The translations under genes and the position numbers were made by a program. Under the pieces are notes generated by a model, which made no database searches, had not been told where the DNA came from, and was given only the letters and a program-made list of their open reading frames with translations. A stretch of 64,000 nucleotides of DNA from Oreocharis arfaki (taxonomy: Eukaryota > Chordata > Aves > Passeriformes > Paramythiidae), in NCBI GenBank assembly GCA_013398015.1, contig VZRR01012891.1, positions 74,191 to 138,190 of the forward strand. Reading direction: 5' to 3'. Shown here piece by piece: positions 12,701 to 24,312 of this stretch (its first letter is position 1; the number at the start of each line of letters is the position of its first letter).

Positions 12701-12950
12701 CTGACCTATTTAAAAAGCCTTTTTATTCATGAACTTCATGAATTAGACACATGTTCAATGAAATACAACATTTCTGTCTGTTGGAAACAACACAGTAAAT
12801 ATTAAATATTATTGGCAGGTCACCTGTCACACATTCATGGCAAAGTTAATTAGAAAAGAGAAGTACTAAGTTTGGCCCCCAAGCAACTGCAGACTTAATG
12901 GTTTGCCAAAGTCATCCAAGAGCAGAATCCAATGAAAATTTCTCCATGGA
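9791..12950. other. gene-free intergenic DNA with a candidate conserved element
   Basis: 10290-10480 is AT-rich, non-repetitive and full of homeodomain-type ATTA cores. It passes into a CpG-containing GC-rich block at 10640-11340, and then a long AT-rich stretch at 11700-12900. A 221-codon open frame at 10665-11330 (plus) is GC-driven and unrecognised. No exon is supported. Confidence 0.4.
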
Positions 12951-13125
12951 AAGGGTGGTGAGGCTCGGGAAGTGGATCCTGGGGAGCTTTGGGGTCCCCA
13001 TCCCTGGAGGTGTCCAAGGAAGGGCTGGATGTGGCACTGGGCTGGGAACAAGGTGGGCATCGGGCACAGCTTGGATTGGACGATCCTGGAGGGCTTTTCC
13101 AGCCTCAGGGATTCCGGGATTCTGT
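12951..13125 (+). mobile_element. CR1-like LINE 3' fragment (divergent subfamily)
   Basis: Contains 'catccctggaggtgtccaagg', 'gggctggatgtggcactgggctg', 'ggattggacgatcctggaggg' and a GGGATTCTGTG end. It is a different subfamily from the copies ending in 'ctttaaggtccc'. Confidence 0.75.
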
Positions 13126-14300
13126 GCAAAGAGGAGCCAGATCCTGCTGGGGATCTGGATCCTCGGGGCAGGATCCTCGTTCTCCAGCAGCGCCTGCACT
13201 TCCAGCGCTCCCAAACTCCTTGGTGCTGCTTCCTTGCTTCCCCAGTGCTGCTGGTACAGGGTCACCTGGCATTCCCAGGTAAGGATGGCACTGACCAGGA
13301 CACAGGGGTGGCACTTGGAATTCTGGCTTTCAGTTAAACCCCAAATCAGCCCCCCGGAGGAACAGCACCACCCCGTCAGTCCTGGCAGCGGCTCCCAGCG
13401 CTGCGTTCTGCAGAGGGAAGCTCAGAACCCGCTGTGTCTAATTCCTGCACTGGGATCCATTTATTTAATCTTACTGGGGGATTTTCTACGTCAGCACAGC
13501 ACCTTTTCCAAGTCCTACTCAGGGCTCAGTTTCTGTACTCCTTCAGGGCATAAAGTTCCATCATGTTTTACTTGTAAGGCTAGAAAAGAGAAAATGGAGA
13601 AAAATTCCAGCTCCAAACTTCAGATCCCCTTGGGTATGTGGCTCAAATACCCACGAAAATGTCCTTTCTGCCTCAGCCTTGTGCTTGCAAGCATCCTAAG
13701 GGAGACATGTAAGGATAAGAATGAGGTTAATCTAGGAACAGCTGTGGGATCAAACACATCACCCTGCACGACTCCAGCACCAGCGCTGTAGATGCTGTGG
13801 GCTGGGCTGAGGGGGGAGGATAATAAGGAGAAAAAGTTATTAAAAATTGTTAGAAAACTCTTCTTAGCAATAGCTCAGCAGGGCCTGATCACAAAACACA
13901 ATTCTCATCTCCTGCAAAACTTCCAGGCAGCCAAATTTGCTGGCACTGACACTCAGACAACAAATGACTCAACATTTAGAGTTGTTTTCAACACAAGTTG
14001 TGCAATTAGACATAATTATTCATTCCCATGGTAAACCAGGCCATTGAAACACTGCTCATCCAAAAAGAATTAACAAGTGTGTCCTTGTCCTTTCTCCTGA
14101 TGGTGTCAGCTCTCCAGAAAATTATTGACTTGGAGCACAGACAGCCCTTAAATACAGAAGAATCAGAGTTCTCCAGAAGTTTTGCTGGATAATCGAGGAG
14201 TTTTGGACTTGAGTTCTGAACTTGGTACAAACCACTTGGTTTTCCTAATAGAGGTTTCCCTGTGAACTGGGAAAATTCGCTGAAGTCCCACCATGGATTA
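13126..14300. other. gene-free intergenic DNA
   Basis: Single-copy sequence. The long plus-strand frame at 12898-13791 starts inside the CR1 copy and has no recognisable domain. Confidence 0.4.
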
Positions 14301-14350
14301 CAGAATGACAGAACCATGGAATTGTTAAGGCTGGAAAAGCCATCCCCAAG
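14301..14350 (-). mobile_element. CR1 LINE 3' end remnant
   Basis: Short reversed remnant containing CATGGAATTGTTAAGGCTGG followed by AAAAG. Confidence 0.55.
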
Positions 14351-17300
14351 CTCCTGGGCTGTAGCACTGGGCAGCAGCACCAGGGCTCTGAAGGTGAATA
14401 AATGATAAACACTAACTGTGTGCAGCCTACCAAAGAGTATTTCCAGGATGGTTTTGCAGCAGATATATCACCTGCTTCTTTTTTAAAAATAATGCTAAAC
14501 TGCCAAAATACTGAATACAGGAACTTTGAGACCCCAAGAGACAGCCCAGGGTGGAGGAGACAACCAAAGTGAGTTCCAGGGTAAACTTCCTGACAGCCAC
14601 TGAGCTACTGCAGCAAATTTGTTCCATGAAATTAAACAACGTACTGACAATTTAAAAATCTGAGATGAATTTAAAAACTGAGTTTAAAAACTGGAGGCAA
14701 AGCCAAGCATTTACAGGAGTGCAGAGAAGCAGAATGTCTGGCTGGGAAACTCTGCTGGCTCAATTGTCAGGCCAGGCTTCTATTTTGAGCGCAGTAATTA
14801 AGTTGCAGAGCCCGATGTTTTGTGGAGGGATAGAATGGATTCCAAAGGTGCAGGAGAAGTCTGTGTACAGCAGCTTGGCTCTTGCTGAATAAACTCTGGC
14901 TATCCAGTAACAGCTTGGCCATGTCTAATGGAAAGGAAAACATGTGGAAGAGCTGGACACAACTCCCTGACAATAGGCTGATGTCAAAGCAAAAAAAAAA
15001 TAAGGAAAAAATCTCAGTGAAGGGTTTTGTCTGAACTAAACACAAAGCAGAGTTGTTTGGGTTTGGAGGGAGCAGGGGAGGAAGGACACAGGGTAGGAAA
15101 TAAGAGGAAGGAATGAAGCTTTCCAGAAAAAACTTGCACTGGATTCAGGCTCTTAGAAACTTCAGCATGGTGCTGCTCCAAGACCAAGGGCAGGACTGAT
15201 TTAGGACTTCAAATCATGTAGGACTGCAGCCATGTGTACAAACATTAAATAGCCATGCACAGAATGTAAAGCTCTAATAAAACCCACACCTGGGTTCAGC
15301 ATCTCTGACAAGGTCCGGAATAACTCAAGGAATCCCCACCACCTCCTGCTGCAAAGTGGGGGGAAACACTGACTGGAAAAGGAAATGATGGCCAATTAAT
15401 AATTCAAACGTGCAGCGATGAAACTCCTCACACAACGAGCAGGAGGACAGCTCGTGCTTTACAGACGATTGGACACTGCCATAATTGTGGGGATAACTGG
15501 CTTCTTGTGCAGCCAAACCACTTTAACTGCAGCCACCAAAGCACTGGGATGAGCGTGCTGTTACCCTGTTAATCCAGGCTGAAACGGCTCCGGGGGGATC
15601 CTGCACTGGAGCTGCTGCTCCAGCCCTGAGCAGGAGCCCATTTGTTTCCAGAATTAGTCCGTGCCAGCCGTGTCAGATGGAAGCACAGGAATAGTGCAGC
15701 AGACACAGAGTGAGTGAACTCTTAATCCTGCCTTGGACCTTGAGAAATGAGGGTTTATTTTCCACCTAATGAAACTCTGGACGCAATCAGGAATAAAGTC
15801 AACCAGAATTAGGCAATTTCTCCTCAAAACAGACTGTTACACAAATACCAATGATGAAACACCTCCCTCTTAGAAATTAGGACTTTTGGGGCTAATTCCT
15901 GTTTTCCAAGACCCAGGTGAGCCCATCCTTTGATTTCTGGCTTAAAGTGATAGATAAATTTGTCCGATTTTTATTTTCTTGCTTGGCAAGAGGCAGCAGT
16001 GAAGCTGTTTTTAAAAGCAGTGCCTTCCTTACCTTCAGGGCTCTCCAAGCAGGAGGTCTGCTTTTGTTTTCTCTTGATTACGAATACTTCATCCATTCCC
16101 AACCAACACTACGTACTTGACCAGATTCCTGTAAGCTCCTCAACCTGATCTGGAAGCATCTGTTTCCAATACAATTTGAACTGGAGGACTATGAACAAGA
16201 TTGGATTCAGACCCCAATCAAGCCAGAACTCAGGAATTAATGCCATGTGCAGGCTGGCACTGCAATCCCAGGGCAGGGAATGGAGAGGGGGGAGCTTTGG
16301 GGGCAATAAAAAGTTGATTTTCAGAGTCTATCATAGAAAAGCATCTGCAAATCTGTACAGAATGTACTGTGAGGGTCATCAAGATCAAGTTCTAGGGATT
16401 TTGAGGTAAATAAATACTGCCTGGTTTGTTTCCAGCTGGGGGCTGGAGCAGAAGAAAGTCAGGACTTTGCTCATGGAATAAGCCCTGAATCCCACAGTCT
16501 GCTCACAGAATGCACGGTCCAATAAAAGATAAAACCAGAATTTGTTTCAGAACAGGCCAGGACCCACAGTTCAGTCTCCCCACCTTAGGGGGGGACTGTG
16601 TTCCATGATGCAGAAGGTTTTACCCAACCCACCATCTGGGGGTTGGGAATGACACTGGAATTTCAGGGCCCATCCCGAGGCCGGGGCTGTCTGGTCACTG
16701 CTCTGATTGCAGGGCCTTATGAAATGCCTTTAATCAGAAAGACAACTCTGATGCCTGGGAATCATAACTTCTGGAAGAGTTCCAGGTAAATCTGGGGAAG
16801 AACTTGCTTTTAGTCTGGAATGGATTAACACAAAATGCCCGGAATCCCTCCTCGTTCCATCCTGGTTTATGGCTCCGGTTCATGGAGTTAAGCACCAAGA
16901 TGTTTTCACACACAAACCTACGACTCTTCCTGCAGAAAAACATCAGAAAATCTCCTTTTAATGCTCTTTTGAGTGCAAATCCAAGCTCTGGTAACAAGAC
17001 AGGTGACTGCAGTGCACAGTCCCAACCCATCCCTGTTTACCAGGTTTAAAGCCAAGGTACAAAAGTTTCTCCAAAGATTTTGCCTTTCATTTCTTGAGCA
17101 CAAAATGCCAATGTTCCACCCATAAAGAGCATGACTAACAATAACTACTACACTGGGTATGAATATATTAAATATAAAACCACCCCAGCACGATGTGCAA
17201 CCCCTCCCAGCTTTTAGTGTTTGCTTATTGTCTCCAAGTTATAAATGAACCTGTTCAAAGTAGCTTTAATGTTGGTAGTTTCTATAAACTTGCTATTCTT

Positions 17301-18074
17301 GTAAGAATTATCATTCTAGAAAAGGTACAAGTTACTGTTCAGCAAGAAGATTTTATTATCAGGTTAGAAAAAATGTGATTTAAAGAAATCCACTTAATTT
17401 CTGATCTATTTATTAACAAGCCTATCTTGAGAATCTTTACCTACAACAGGAAAATGATACAAAAATGTCAAGGAACAAAACTCCAAAGCTCCCAACAAGC
17501 AATGAAAGGTGGTGAACAGAGCTGAGGACCCGGGAGGATTTGGGTTTTGGCATCTTTAGAACAAGGCTCAGTCCTTGCTCAGGTGCAGTTTCCCATCACG
17601 GCCACGGCAAAGAGCAGGAAAAAGGTGCCTTCTGTGCATCTTCTCTAGAACTAAATACAAATTTTATACACAGATTATTAAAATGACAGTTTTATAAATA
17701 CAAAGGATTGTTAAAATGTACCCCACAGCAGGCAGTTAGAGAGAATTCGGGCATTTTGTGGTATAACACATTCAAGGACTTTCAGTCATTCTTGTCCGTG
17801 TCTTCCCGGGGCTCTGAATTTCTGAGTTTCAGCACAAAGCACTGAAAATTCAGGAACTGTTACAGTTCTTAGATCTCTGGTTAATGCCATTTTTGTGGGA
17901 GTGCAAACAGAAGGGATGATCTCCTTCCAAATAGTAACCAGTTTGTAAGGAATCTGGTGCTGTAGCAGTCTATTTCGTAGATCTTTTTGAAAATGTTGTG
18001 GCATTCCAGGTAGAGAGGGAATATGAATAGGCTTAGAAAAAAATTAATCACTTCCATAATCAATTAAAATATCT
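14351..18074. other. gene-free AT-rich DNA; may include the 3' flank of the SLC66A1-like locus
   Basis: Mostly AT-rich single-copy sequence. The homologous gene family would need a further C-terminal segment (last transmembrane helix) on the minus strand below 18.07 kb. I looked for it and did not find it. Confidence 0.4.
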
Positions 18075-18154
18075 CTATATAATTGACAAAGTAAAGCCTT
18101 CTGCTCTTTCGATGTGTTTGTCAGGGTTTTTTAAATATACTGATAGTGAAGAGG
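18075..18154 (-). pseudogene. SLC66A1L: SLC66A1-like exon F remnant (C-terminal loop)
   Basis: After the acceptor CACCTTTCCCCACAG the minus strand reads SSLSVYLKNPDKHIERAEGF and then a few residues to TAG at 18075. LSVYLKNPD matches LSVLLKNPE of SLC66A1. The family continues into another helix here, but this frame stops at once. The two leading bases need a preceding exon ending in phase 1, which exon E does not provide, so an intervening segment is missing. Confidence 0.6.
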
Positions 18155-18556
18155 CTGTGGGGAAAGGTGATGGCATCTTGGTGAAAAGGGGCTAAGATTT
18201 AAAACTAATTTTCCTCTAATTCTAACTTTTATTCCCATGATGGAATAGTTTGGAGAAAGAAAAGGGGGGGGTGCCACTTGCTCATGACAACAACCACACA
18301 AAGCAGATTTCTGCTGATAAATCCAGCTGTAAATACTTCTCTTCCTCTTCCCCTGCCAAGCAATCCTCTTCCAGCAATCAAACCCAGCATCTTCCTAAAA
18401 TTCTCATCATCCTTCTCTGAGTGGAGAAAAAACCCCCATTTTTTTCAGTCACAAAAGCAAAGTGGGGGTTGGAGTTGAGGAGGGGTCAGTGTGGGGGAGA
18501 ATCCAACACTGGAAGGAACAAAAAGTCAAATAAACAGGTGCCAAAAACCCACTCAC

Positions 18557-18652
18557 GCTTTCATGGAGCTGAGGGAATCTGCTGCCCAGGCAAAGCACAC
18601 GGGACACAGAGCCACAAATGAAGCCTCACATTTCAGTCATATCAGGAGAGCT
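18557..18652 (-). pseudogene. SLC66A1L: SLC66A1-like exon E (second PQ motif) with premature TGA
   Basis: The segment is 96 bases between a strong acceptor (TGCTTTTCTTTTCCAG) and a consensus donor (GTGAGT). It reads 32 codons in phase 0. Residues 10-30 (GFICGSVSRVLCLGSRFPQL) align without gaps with GFVIGSISSVLYLLSRLPQI of SLC66A1 and contain the second P-Q motif. The ninth codon, 18626-18628, is TGA in the correct frame, where the family has a hydrophobic residue. This is the clearest disabling change in the locus. Confidence 0.8.
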
Positions 18653-20911
18653 CTGGAAAAGAAAAGCACATGGATTTTGGCAAGAATGCTCCGAGGCATT
18701 TCAGAGGATTAAACTGAGAGTCCACACTCTGAGTTTGTGGACAGAACTCCTTTTGAGCAGTTCACTGCTGCTCTTCAGATGACCAAAGAGGGCTAGGAAG
18801 GGTTTATTCTTCATCTCACAACAATGCAGATCGAAACTGGTGCCAGGCTTTGGGACATGACACTGATATCAATCCAGTCCTCCTGCTAAGAAAGCCTGGG
18901 CACAATAACTCAAACCAAAACTAAAAACTGCAGCTCGAGACATGAAAAAAAAAAATGAATCATCCTGTCCGGAGAAAGCAAAATACTCATTTTTCACATT
19001 TAAGAGTTGCTGGTTTTCTCACTCTGGCTGTGTTTTGAAAATAAGCTGCTTCCCTGCTGGGCCATGCTGCTGGATTACAATTATTTCCCTGGCATTAGCA
19101 GGAAGGCCATGAAGCCGCTGGAATAGGCTGTGAACTTTCCTGCTGGACTGACAGCAGCAGGTACAATGGTGATTTTCCACTTTTATTGATTTTTTTGTGG
19201 TCTCCACGTGGATGTTTACAGCATTTCCCACAGGCACAGACACAAACATTTATGTTCTGTTAGTTCAGATCAGCACATCCTCAGGACCCAAAGGACACAA
19301 CAAGCCCAGGAAGCTGCTGAAAGAAGCAATTTTGTACCTTCTTTATTTCGGGATGTGCAGGAAACATCCACATACATGATTTCTAAATCCTTGTTAAAAA
19401 TTCTTCTACTTTTTTTAAAGTACACAAACTTTTCAAGACACTTCTGGGTGGGATTTTTAAATTTTTTTGAATGGAAACAGGTAAGAATTTACATTATTCC
19501 TTGGGATTGCTGTACTGTGCTCCTGGTTCCCGAGGAGCAGCTGACAGAGGGCAGTGACCCTCAGAGCTCCACACCCCACAATCCAGGCTGTGCCCAAATT
19601 CCTCAGGCTGGGACTGCCTGGAATGACACACAAACAAATTAGCTGAAAAATAACATCTGCTGTTGATTTGAGGTCACTTTCTGTTTGCAGTACAAATATG
19701 CAAATGTAAAGGTAGAATTTCATGTCTCTTTTTCTTGGCAGCCGTGGAAGTTCCACCTCTTTTTTCTGGGCTCTGTGCCCACCCCTGGCTCACTGTTGTA
19801 GTACTGAGGGTAGCAGTGGAGGAACTGCTGGGGAACTCCTTGGTGGACGTTGCTACTGAGAGGAAATGTTCATTCTCACCTTCTCCCTTACATTATAATT
19901 ATATACCTTGTAATTTATGATTAAATAACAGCTAATAAACAAAACTGCTGAGCAGAACAGAATGTCACTTTTTTCCACACACCTTGATGAAAAACTGCAA
20001 AAGCAAGGATGTTTGGAATGTGAATTAGTAAAACATCACTAAGATACTGATGATTGTACCATTTTGGACCAGGCAGTGGCAGTTCAACGCACCAAAGCCT
20101 GGGTTTGTTTCCAGAGGAGGCAGCAGGAAGGAAATCCCTCAGCACTGCCCTATCTCCAGGTTTATTATCAGTTCCATATTGAATCTGCTTTATCCCTACT
20201 TAGTCTGTGGGGAGGCATCTGGTTAACTCCAGCTTTTTGTTACCTCTGCTGTACCACGGATTTTTCTTCCATTTTTTTTTTTAAATTGATGAGTTAATGG
20301 TTGTGATTTGATACAATATGAAGAGAGCTGTCTTCCATTTCAGACAGAACAGTAGTCCACGGGCAGGCTGAGCATTCCAACCACTGCCAGGATTTTCTCA
20401 AGCACAACTCCAGTAATTTCATTCCCTGGAATATGTTTTTTTAAATGCATATATTGAAACAGGACACATGAAGATGTCAACATACTTTATGCTATAAGCA
20501 AATAAAGCCCAGTTTCAATCAACGGGGAGGAAACCAACTGAACCCCACAAAGAAATAAGGCTTGGTTTCAACTCCCACATCTTTCCACAAAAACCATGGA
20601 ATTGGTTAAAATACTGGAACCACAAATCTATTCCATTTTTTATGTCTATATCAACTGAAAGTACCCCAAGGAAAATATTCACAGATGTGTGTGGGTCAGA
20701 AACAAGAAGGAAGGGAAAACTGGAGGCAATAGAGAAAACTGGAGGCAACAGGGAAAACTGGAGGCAACAGGTCCCAGCACTCTAGAATTTGTACACTCTA
20801 GTTTTTGACCCCTCTGGAAAAAAAAAATAATTATTTAAATGCTGTAGGAAGATCTCTCAGTAAAGACTGTGCTGCATCATGGAGAACATTTTAATTGCTG
20901 TAAAAACTTAC

Positions 20912-21002
20912 CTTTTGTCACCTCCTGATTCTTGAGCTTACAGTAAACAAATTGTGAAATCATAATTAGATCCTTGTTCACATAAAAAGCAGCAGTGACA
21001 AT
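20912..21002 (-). pseudogene. SLC66A1L: SLC66A1-like exon C
   Basis: The segment is 91 bases with textbook splice sites (CTCTTCCCTTTCAG acceptor, GTAAGT donor). It encodes IVTAAFYVNKDLIMISQF and then VYCKLKNQ, aligning with TYTAVYYVLADLVMLTLYFYYKF of SLC66A1. Exon B ends in phase 0 and this exon begins in phase 0, so the two join in frame. It ends with one extra base. Confidence 0.85.
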
Positions 21003-21303
21003 CTGAAAGGGAAGAGACATTTGCTTGCTCAGTAGGCAAATAGTTTGAAATACCTCAACTGCACAGAAATGTTGCTTCATAATCATAATGTGAATGACAA
21101 ACACCAAATCACTGCCAGAAATAAACATCAATGTAAATATCTGGGCAATTATGACTTGGTTTATAGATGGCAGATCAGTGAACTGAATACAAAACTCTTT
21201 TCTCTCTCAGTGTGTATCTGGCAGTGCAATGTCAGGTTATGCCAGAGTCTAAAGGGACAGTTCGAAAAGGACAAGTGAAAAAGCAGGAACATTAACAGAT
21301 CAC

Positions 21304-21433
21304 CTGGACTGGCAGCTGGTTTGTTAAATAGCAGCCTAGGAAACTGCTCAGGTATCCAGCCACCCAGCACAGCAGGAACCCCCAGGACAGTGCTTGATCC
21401 ACTCTCCCACTCTGGCAGGACACGTGAATTTGA
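21304..21433 (-). pseudogene. SLC66A1L: SLC66A1-like exon B (first PQ-loop segment)
   Basis: The segment is 130 bases, preceded by the acceptor GAATTTGTTCCAG and followed by a weak donor GTGATC. The single first base completes a Pro codon, giving P-Q and then a 15-residue stretch that aligns without gaps with PQFIKAYKTGNMDQAL of SLC66A1. Next come SWGFLLCWVAG and CYLTNQLPVQ, matching LWFLLGWIGG and SFLADQLPLQ. No stop codon interrupts it. Confidence 0.8.
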
Positions 21434-22626
21434 CTGGAACAAATTCCAGAAGGAATTGTCAAACAGTGTAAGCAGAACAAGGTTTAATAACTCCGAAGTT
21501 TTTTTCAAAATAAAGAGAGATTAAAGCTGCAGCCACAGGGACCTCTCACAGCAATACCCCTCTCAGCTTTGGAAGAACTTGGTGTCACCACAGCTCAGCA
21601 GGTCCCACCCCACGTGACAAAGGCACAAACCACAAGCTCCCCACTGCCTCATGTGCTCCCTTTTGTCACCTGCACTGAAAACACCATTTTGTGGTGACCA
21701 GAAGTACACCACAGGCATTTTACACTCACCTGCTGTAAGTACCAGCCTTTCAATTACTGAAATAAGAAAACACTCTGTTGTTTAACACAGAAGGGCTCAG
21801 AAGGAACAGAGTTCACAACTCCACTTAAGTCCCTAAATTGGAGCTTTGATCGACAATGAGGACTAGGGAGAAAACCCAAACCTGAGCCCACTGGACATAT
21901 CTTGCTGAATTCCATGCTCACAAACATGACAGTTTTAATGTAAAGCCCCTCTCCAACTAATATTTGAGCTCACATTTCTGTGGCTCAACAGCTGAGCAAG
22001 CATGGTTCTATTTCACTTGAATCCCACAGCCCTTTTACCAGGTCAGTAAATTATATCCCCTTATGGGGACAGACTTTGGAGTCAATCCCATTTTTTTCCA
22101 GGCATTTTTAGCTGCTGAGATCATTCCCACTTTTCCTTTGTCATCTCCTACCTGCAAGTCTGAAACCTGAACCCAGTGACCAAGTGATTCAGCACTGTGC
22201 AAGTGCCAGCTCCAGTGCTGCTCCTGACCTTTTCCCAACCCAAATTGAATTGGCAGGACAGGATTGCTGGGAGAGCATGGGATTTATATAAACCTTGAGC
22301 CAGCTCGTGCTGCAAGTGCACACACAACTCAGGGTGGAGAAGATAAGAGAGGAGAGGTGATTTATTCTCATTTGCTCTAAGTGGCAGAGATTAGTGTCAA
22401 GTCAGTACAACAGCTCAGTACATCAAGCTCATTTGTCAACCACCAAATATTTTTGCAAACATGAACAACACGCTTCTCTGGCATATTATTCTATCTGTAT
22501 TATGCAGATAGAGGAACATATCCAAGATAAAATTTAAAAAAAAATAAAGAAGGCAGCTTTTGCAAAAGGCTTCAGGCAAGATTACTCATGTTTGAATCTG
22601 AGAACTGCTTAAGACTTTCAACTTAG

Positions 22627-22813
22627 GGGAGTGCAGCAAGCAGCAAGCAGACAATGGAAACGAGCCCTGTGACAACGCTCCCGCACTCCCACACATCCCT
22701 GGCACGTTCTTCCAGGAGGTTCCAAATCCAGGGCACTCCATTCCTGCACAACCTCCTGTTCTCTGCCAGGCAGATGCTGAGAGCGTGTGCATGCAGCTGA
22801 GGAGCCATCACTC
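22627..22813 (-). pseudogene. SLC66A1L: SLC66A1-like exon A (N-terminal segment), donor lost
   Basis: The acceptor CTCTGTCCAG precedes the segment, and an ATG follows at 22808. The frame is open for 60 codons plus two bases. Residues about 24-60 align with the first helix region of SLC66A1: W-I-W, then a GLVSIVCLLLAALP stretch matching GLISILCFAASTFP. The split Pro codon expected from exon B implies an end at 22627, where the minus strand continues CTAAGT instead of GTAAGT. Read through, the frame meets TAA immediately. The start choice rests on length similarity with the family and is uncertain. Confidence 0.75.
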
Positions 22814-24250
22814 CTGGACAGAGATCCAATCCCAGAAGCTGATTCCTGCCTCCATTCCCACCCCGTGCAAATCCCCAAATCCGGTTACGGGTGCTGAACA
22901 TCCTCTGTGCAAAGCCCTGCACATCCAGACGGATGCAGCAGCTCCCAGTGAGCCCAAATCTCCCAGAGAAACCTGCCAAATCCCAGGGAATCAACACAGC
23001 CACTGTGAACGAGGCATTACCCACACAACGCTCGCTCCTATTCACTGGTTACAGACACAAGCTGGACTTCCAAGAAAGAAAAATACTTCGTGGATCCAAT
23101 ATTTAACACTCCAGATTTATCACTGCGGCATTTTAGTCTGAGCTCGTGTTAGATGAGGCTGTCAGTGACACTGAGGGGCCAGAAATCTGCTAGAGGATGA
23201 GCTAAACCAAGGAATTCATTGGAATTTAAGACCAGAATTCTGATTTTTCATGTTCAATGTGATGCTAATAAAGTCACAGTACTTTCCTTAAAGGTACCCA
23301 CCCAGATTCTGAACATGCTACTCACTCTTAAAAAATACATAAAATATTTATCTCTTTGTTGGTTCCATGCAATTAATTTGAAGATAATGCTATGAACAAG
23401 AAGTAAGTTATGACTCAGATTCCAGGTGAGCTTTAAAGTCTCCTAAAATCCATTCAGCCTAATCAGTGACTCGACACAGTGTCACACAGTTCGTGTTATT
23501 TAACACACCATATGGGAAGCATAAAAAACTTGCAGAAGCCAAATGTAGGGCGATCCTGCCCCCAAAATTCCTCAAAGATGCCATCATTATGCATCGAACT
23601 AGTCAAATACTGAAAAAGCTTCCAAGTTTGTTTTCGCAGAGCATCATTCTCTGTAAAGTTAGGGCTTACTCTGCTCGTCAGCCAGAAACTCCTTTTTCTT
23701 TCCATGAGACTTCAGGTTTTTGTGGCTTCAGTTTCCTGCAGGAATTGGCTGCCTCTCCAGAGAACTGTCATCATTGGACCTAACCCAATTAAACAATGAA
23801 AATACAACATACATTTATACACTGTGAAATCACCTGAGCCTGGAGGATATATTCAGTTTATTCTGCTTATACAGGGGAAGTTATTAGACTTTGTAGCCAT
23901 CTTTGGAAATAACTTTTACAGTTAAAAAATCATGTTGCACGTAGTATTTCAAGTTAGGTTTTTTTTCCCATTCTGGCACTGTGCAGCTGAGCAGACTCAC
24001 AAAAATGGGACACGGTACTTAAATTTGATTTTTTGGGCTGTTATTATTCAATATTTATGCAGCAGAATATTTGTGTTGCCAGTCCCTGAGACTATAATTT
24101 GAGTATTACAAAAATTGCTACTTTTCTTAAATCCCTGGCAAAATATCCTGCCCCGGGAAGAGCAAACACAGGAATTCCACATGAAAAGAGGATAAGGAGA
24201 CTGCCAGGGCATTTCTTTGCTTCCTGTAGTATTGAAGTTGTCAGTGATGA
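22814..24250. other. probable first intron / 5' flank of the SLC66A1-like locus
   Basis: No coding exon was recognised. If the CpG island at 25.8-27.2 kb is the promoter of the minus-strand locus, this stretch is its first intron. Confidence 0.4.
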
Positions 24251-24312
24251 GAAAAGCATGGAATGGTTTGGGTTGGAAGGGACCTTAAAGACCATCCAGT
24301 TTCAACCCTCAA
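24251..24312 (-). mobile_element. CR1 LINE 3' end fragment
   Basis: Reversed tail: CATGGAATGGTTTGGGTTGG then 'aagggaccttaaagaccatccag'. Confidence 0.8.

Larger units (their letters stand above)
18075..22813 (-). pseudogene. SLC66A1L: SLC66A1-like (PQLC2L) locus, probable unitary pseudogene
   Basis: Five exon-like segments on the minus strand give, in order, a protein alignable with SLC66A1/PQLC2, a seven-helix PQ-loop protein that exports cationic amino acids from lysosomes. Seen: an N-terminal segment (NGVPWIW...GLVSIVCLLLAALP), a first PQ-loop segment (GRVDQALSWGFLLCW), a third helix segment (VTAAFYVNKDLIMISQF), a second PQ motif (SRVLCLGSRFPQL) and a C-terminal piece (LSVYLKNPD). Splice phases agree across the first three segments. 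Lesions: the first coding exon has CTAAGT where GTAAGT is expected; the fourth segment has an in-frame TGA; a KST-type helix segment between the last two pieces and the final helix are missing. Position and orientation beside VEPH1 fit the mammalian PQLC2L. I recall that the human copy is also classed as a pseudogene. Sequencing error cannot be excluded for single-base lesions. Confidence 0.75.

Noticed and set aside
12898..13791. 297-codon plus-strand open frame
   Set aside because: It begins inside a CR1 fragment, shows no known domain and has no splice or conservation support.
1..17000. SHOX2 exons expected on this side by synteny
   Set aside because: No homeodomain or other SHOX2 coding segment was seen. 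In mammals SHOX2 is hundreds of kilobases away.
21732..21760. Possible 27-base micro-exon on the minus strand between SLC66A1-like exons A and B
   Set aside because: It has TTTCTTATTTCAG and GTGAGT at its ends, but its phase does not fit exon B. Exon B with the upstream acceptor already supplies the full PQ-motif alignment.
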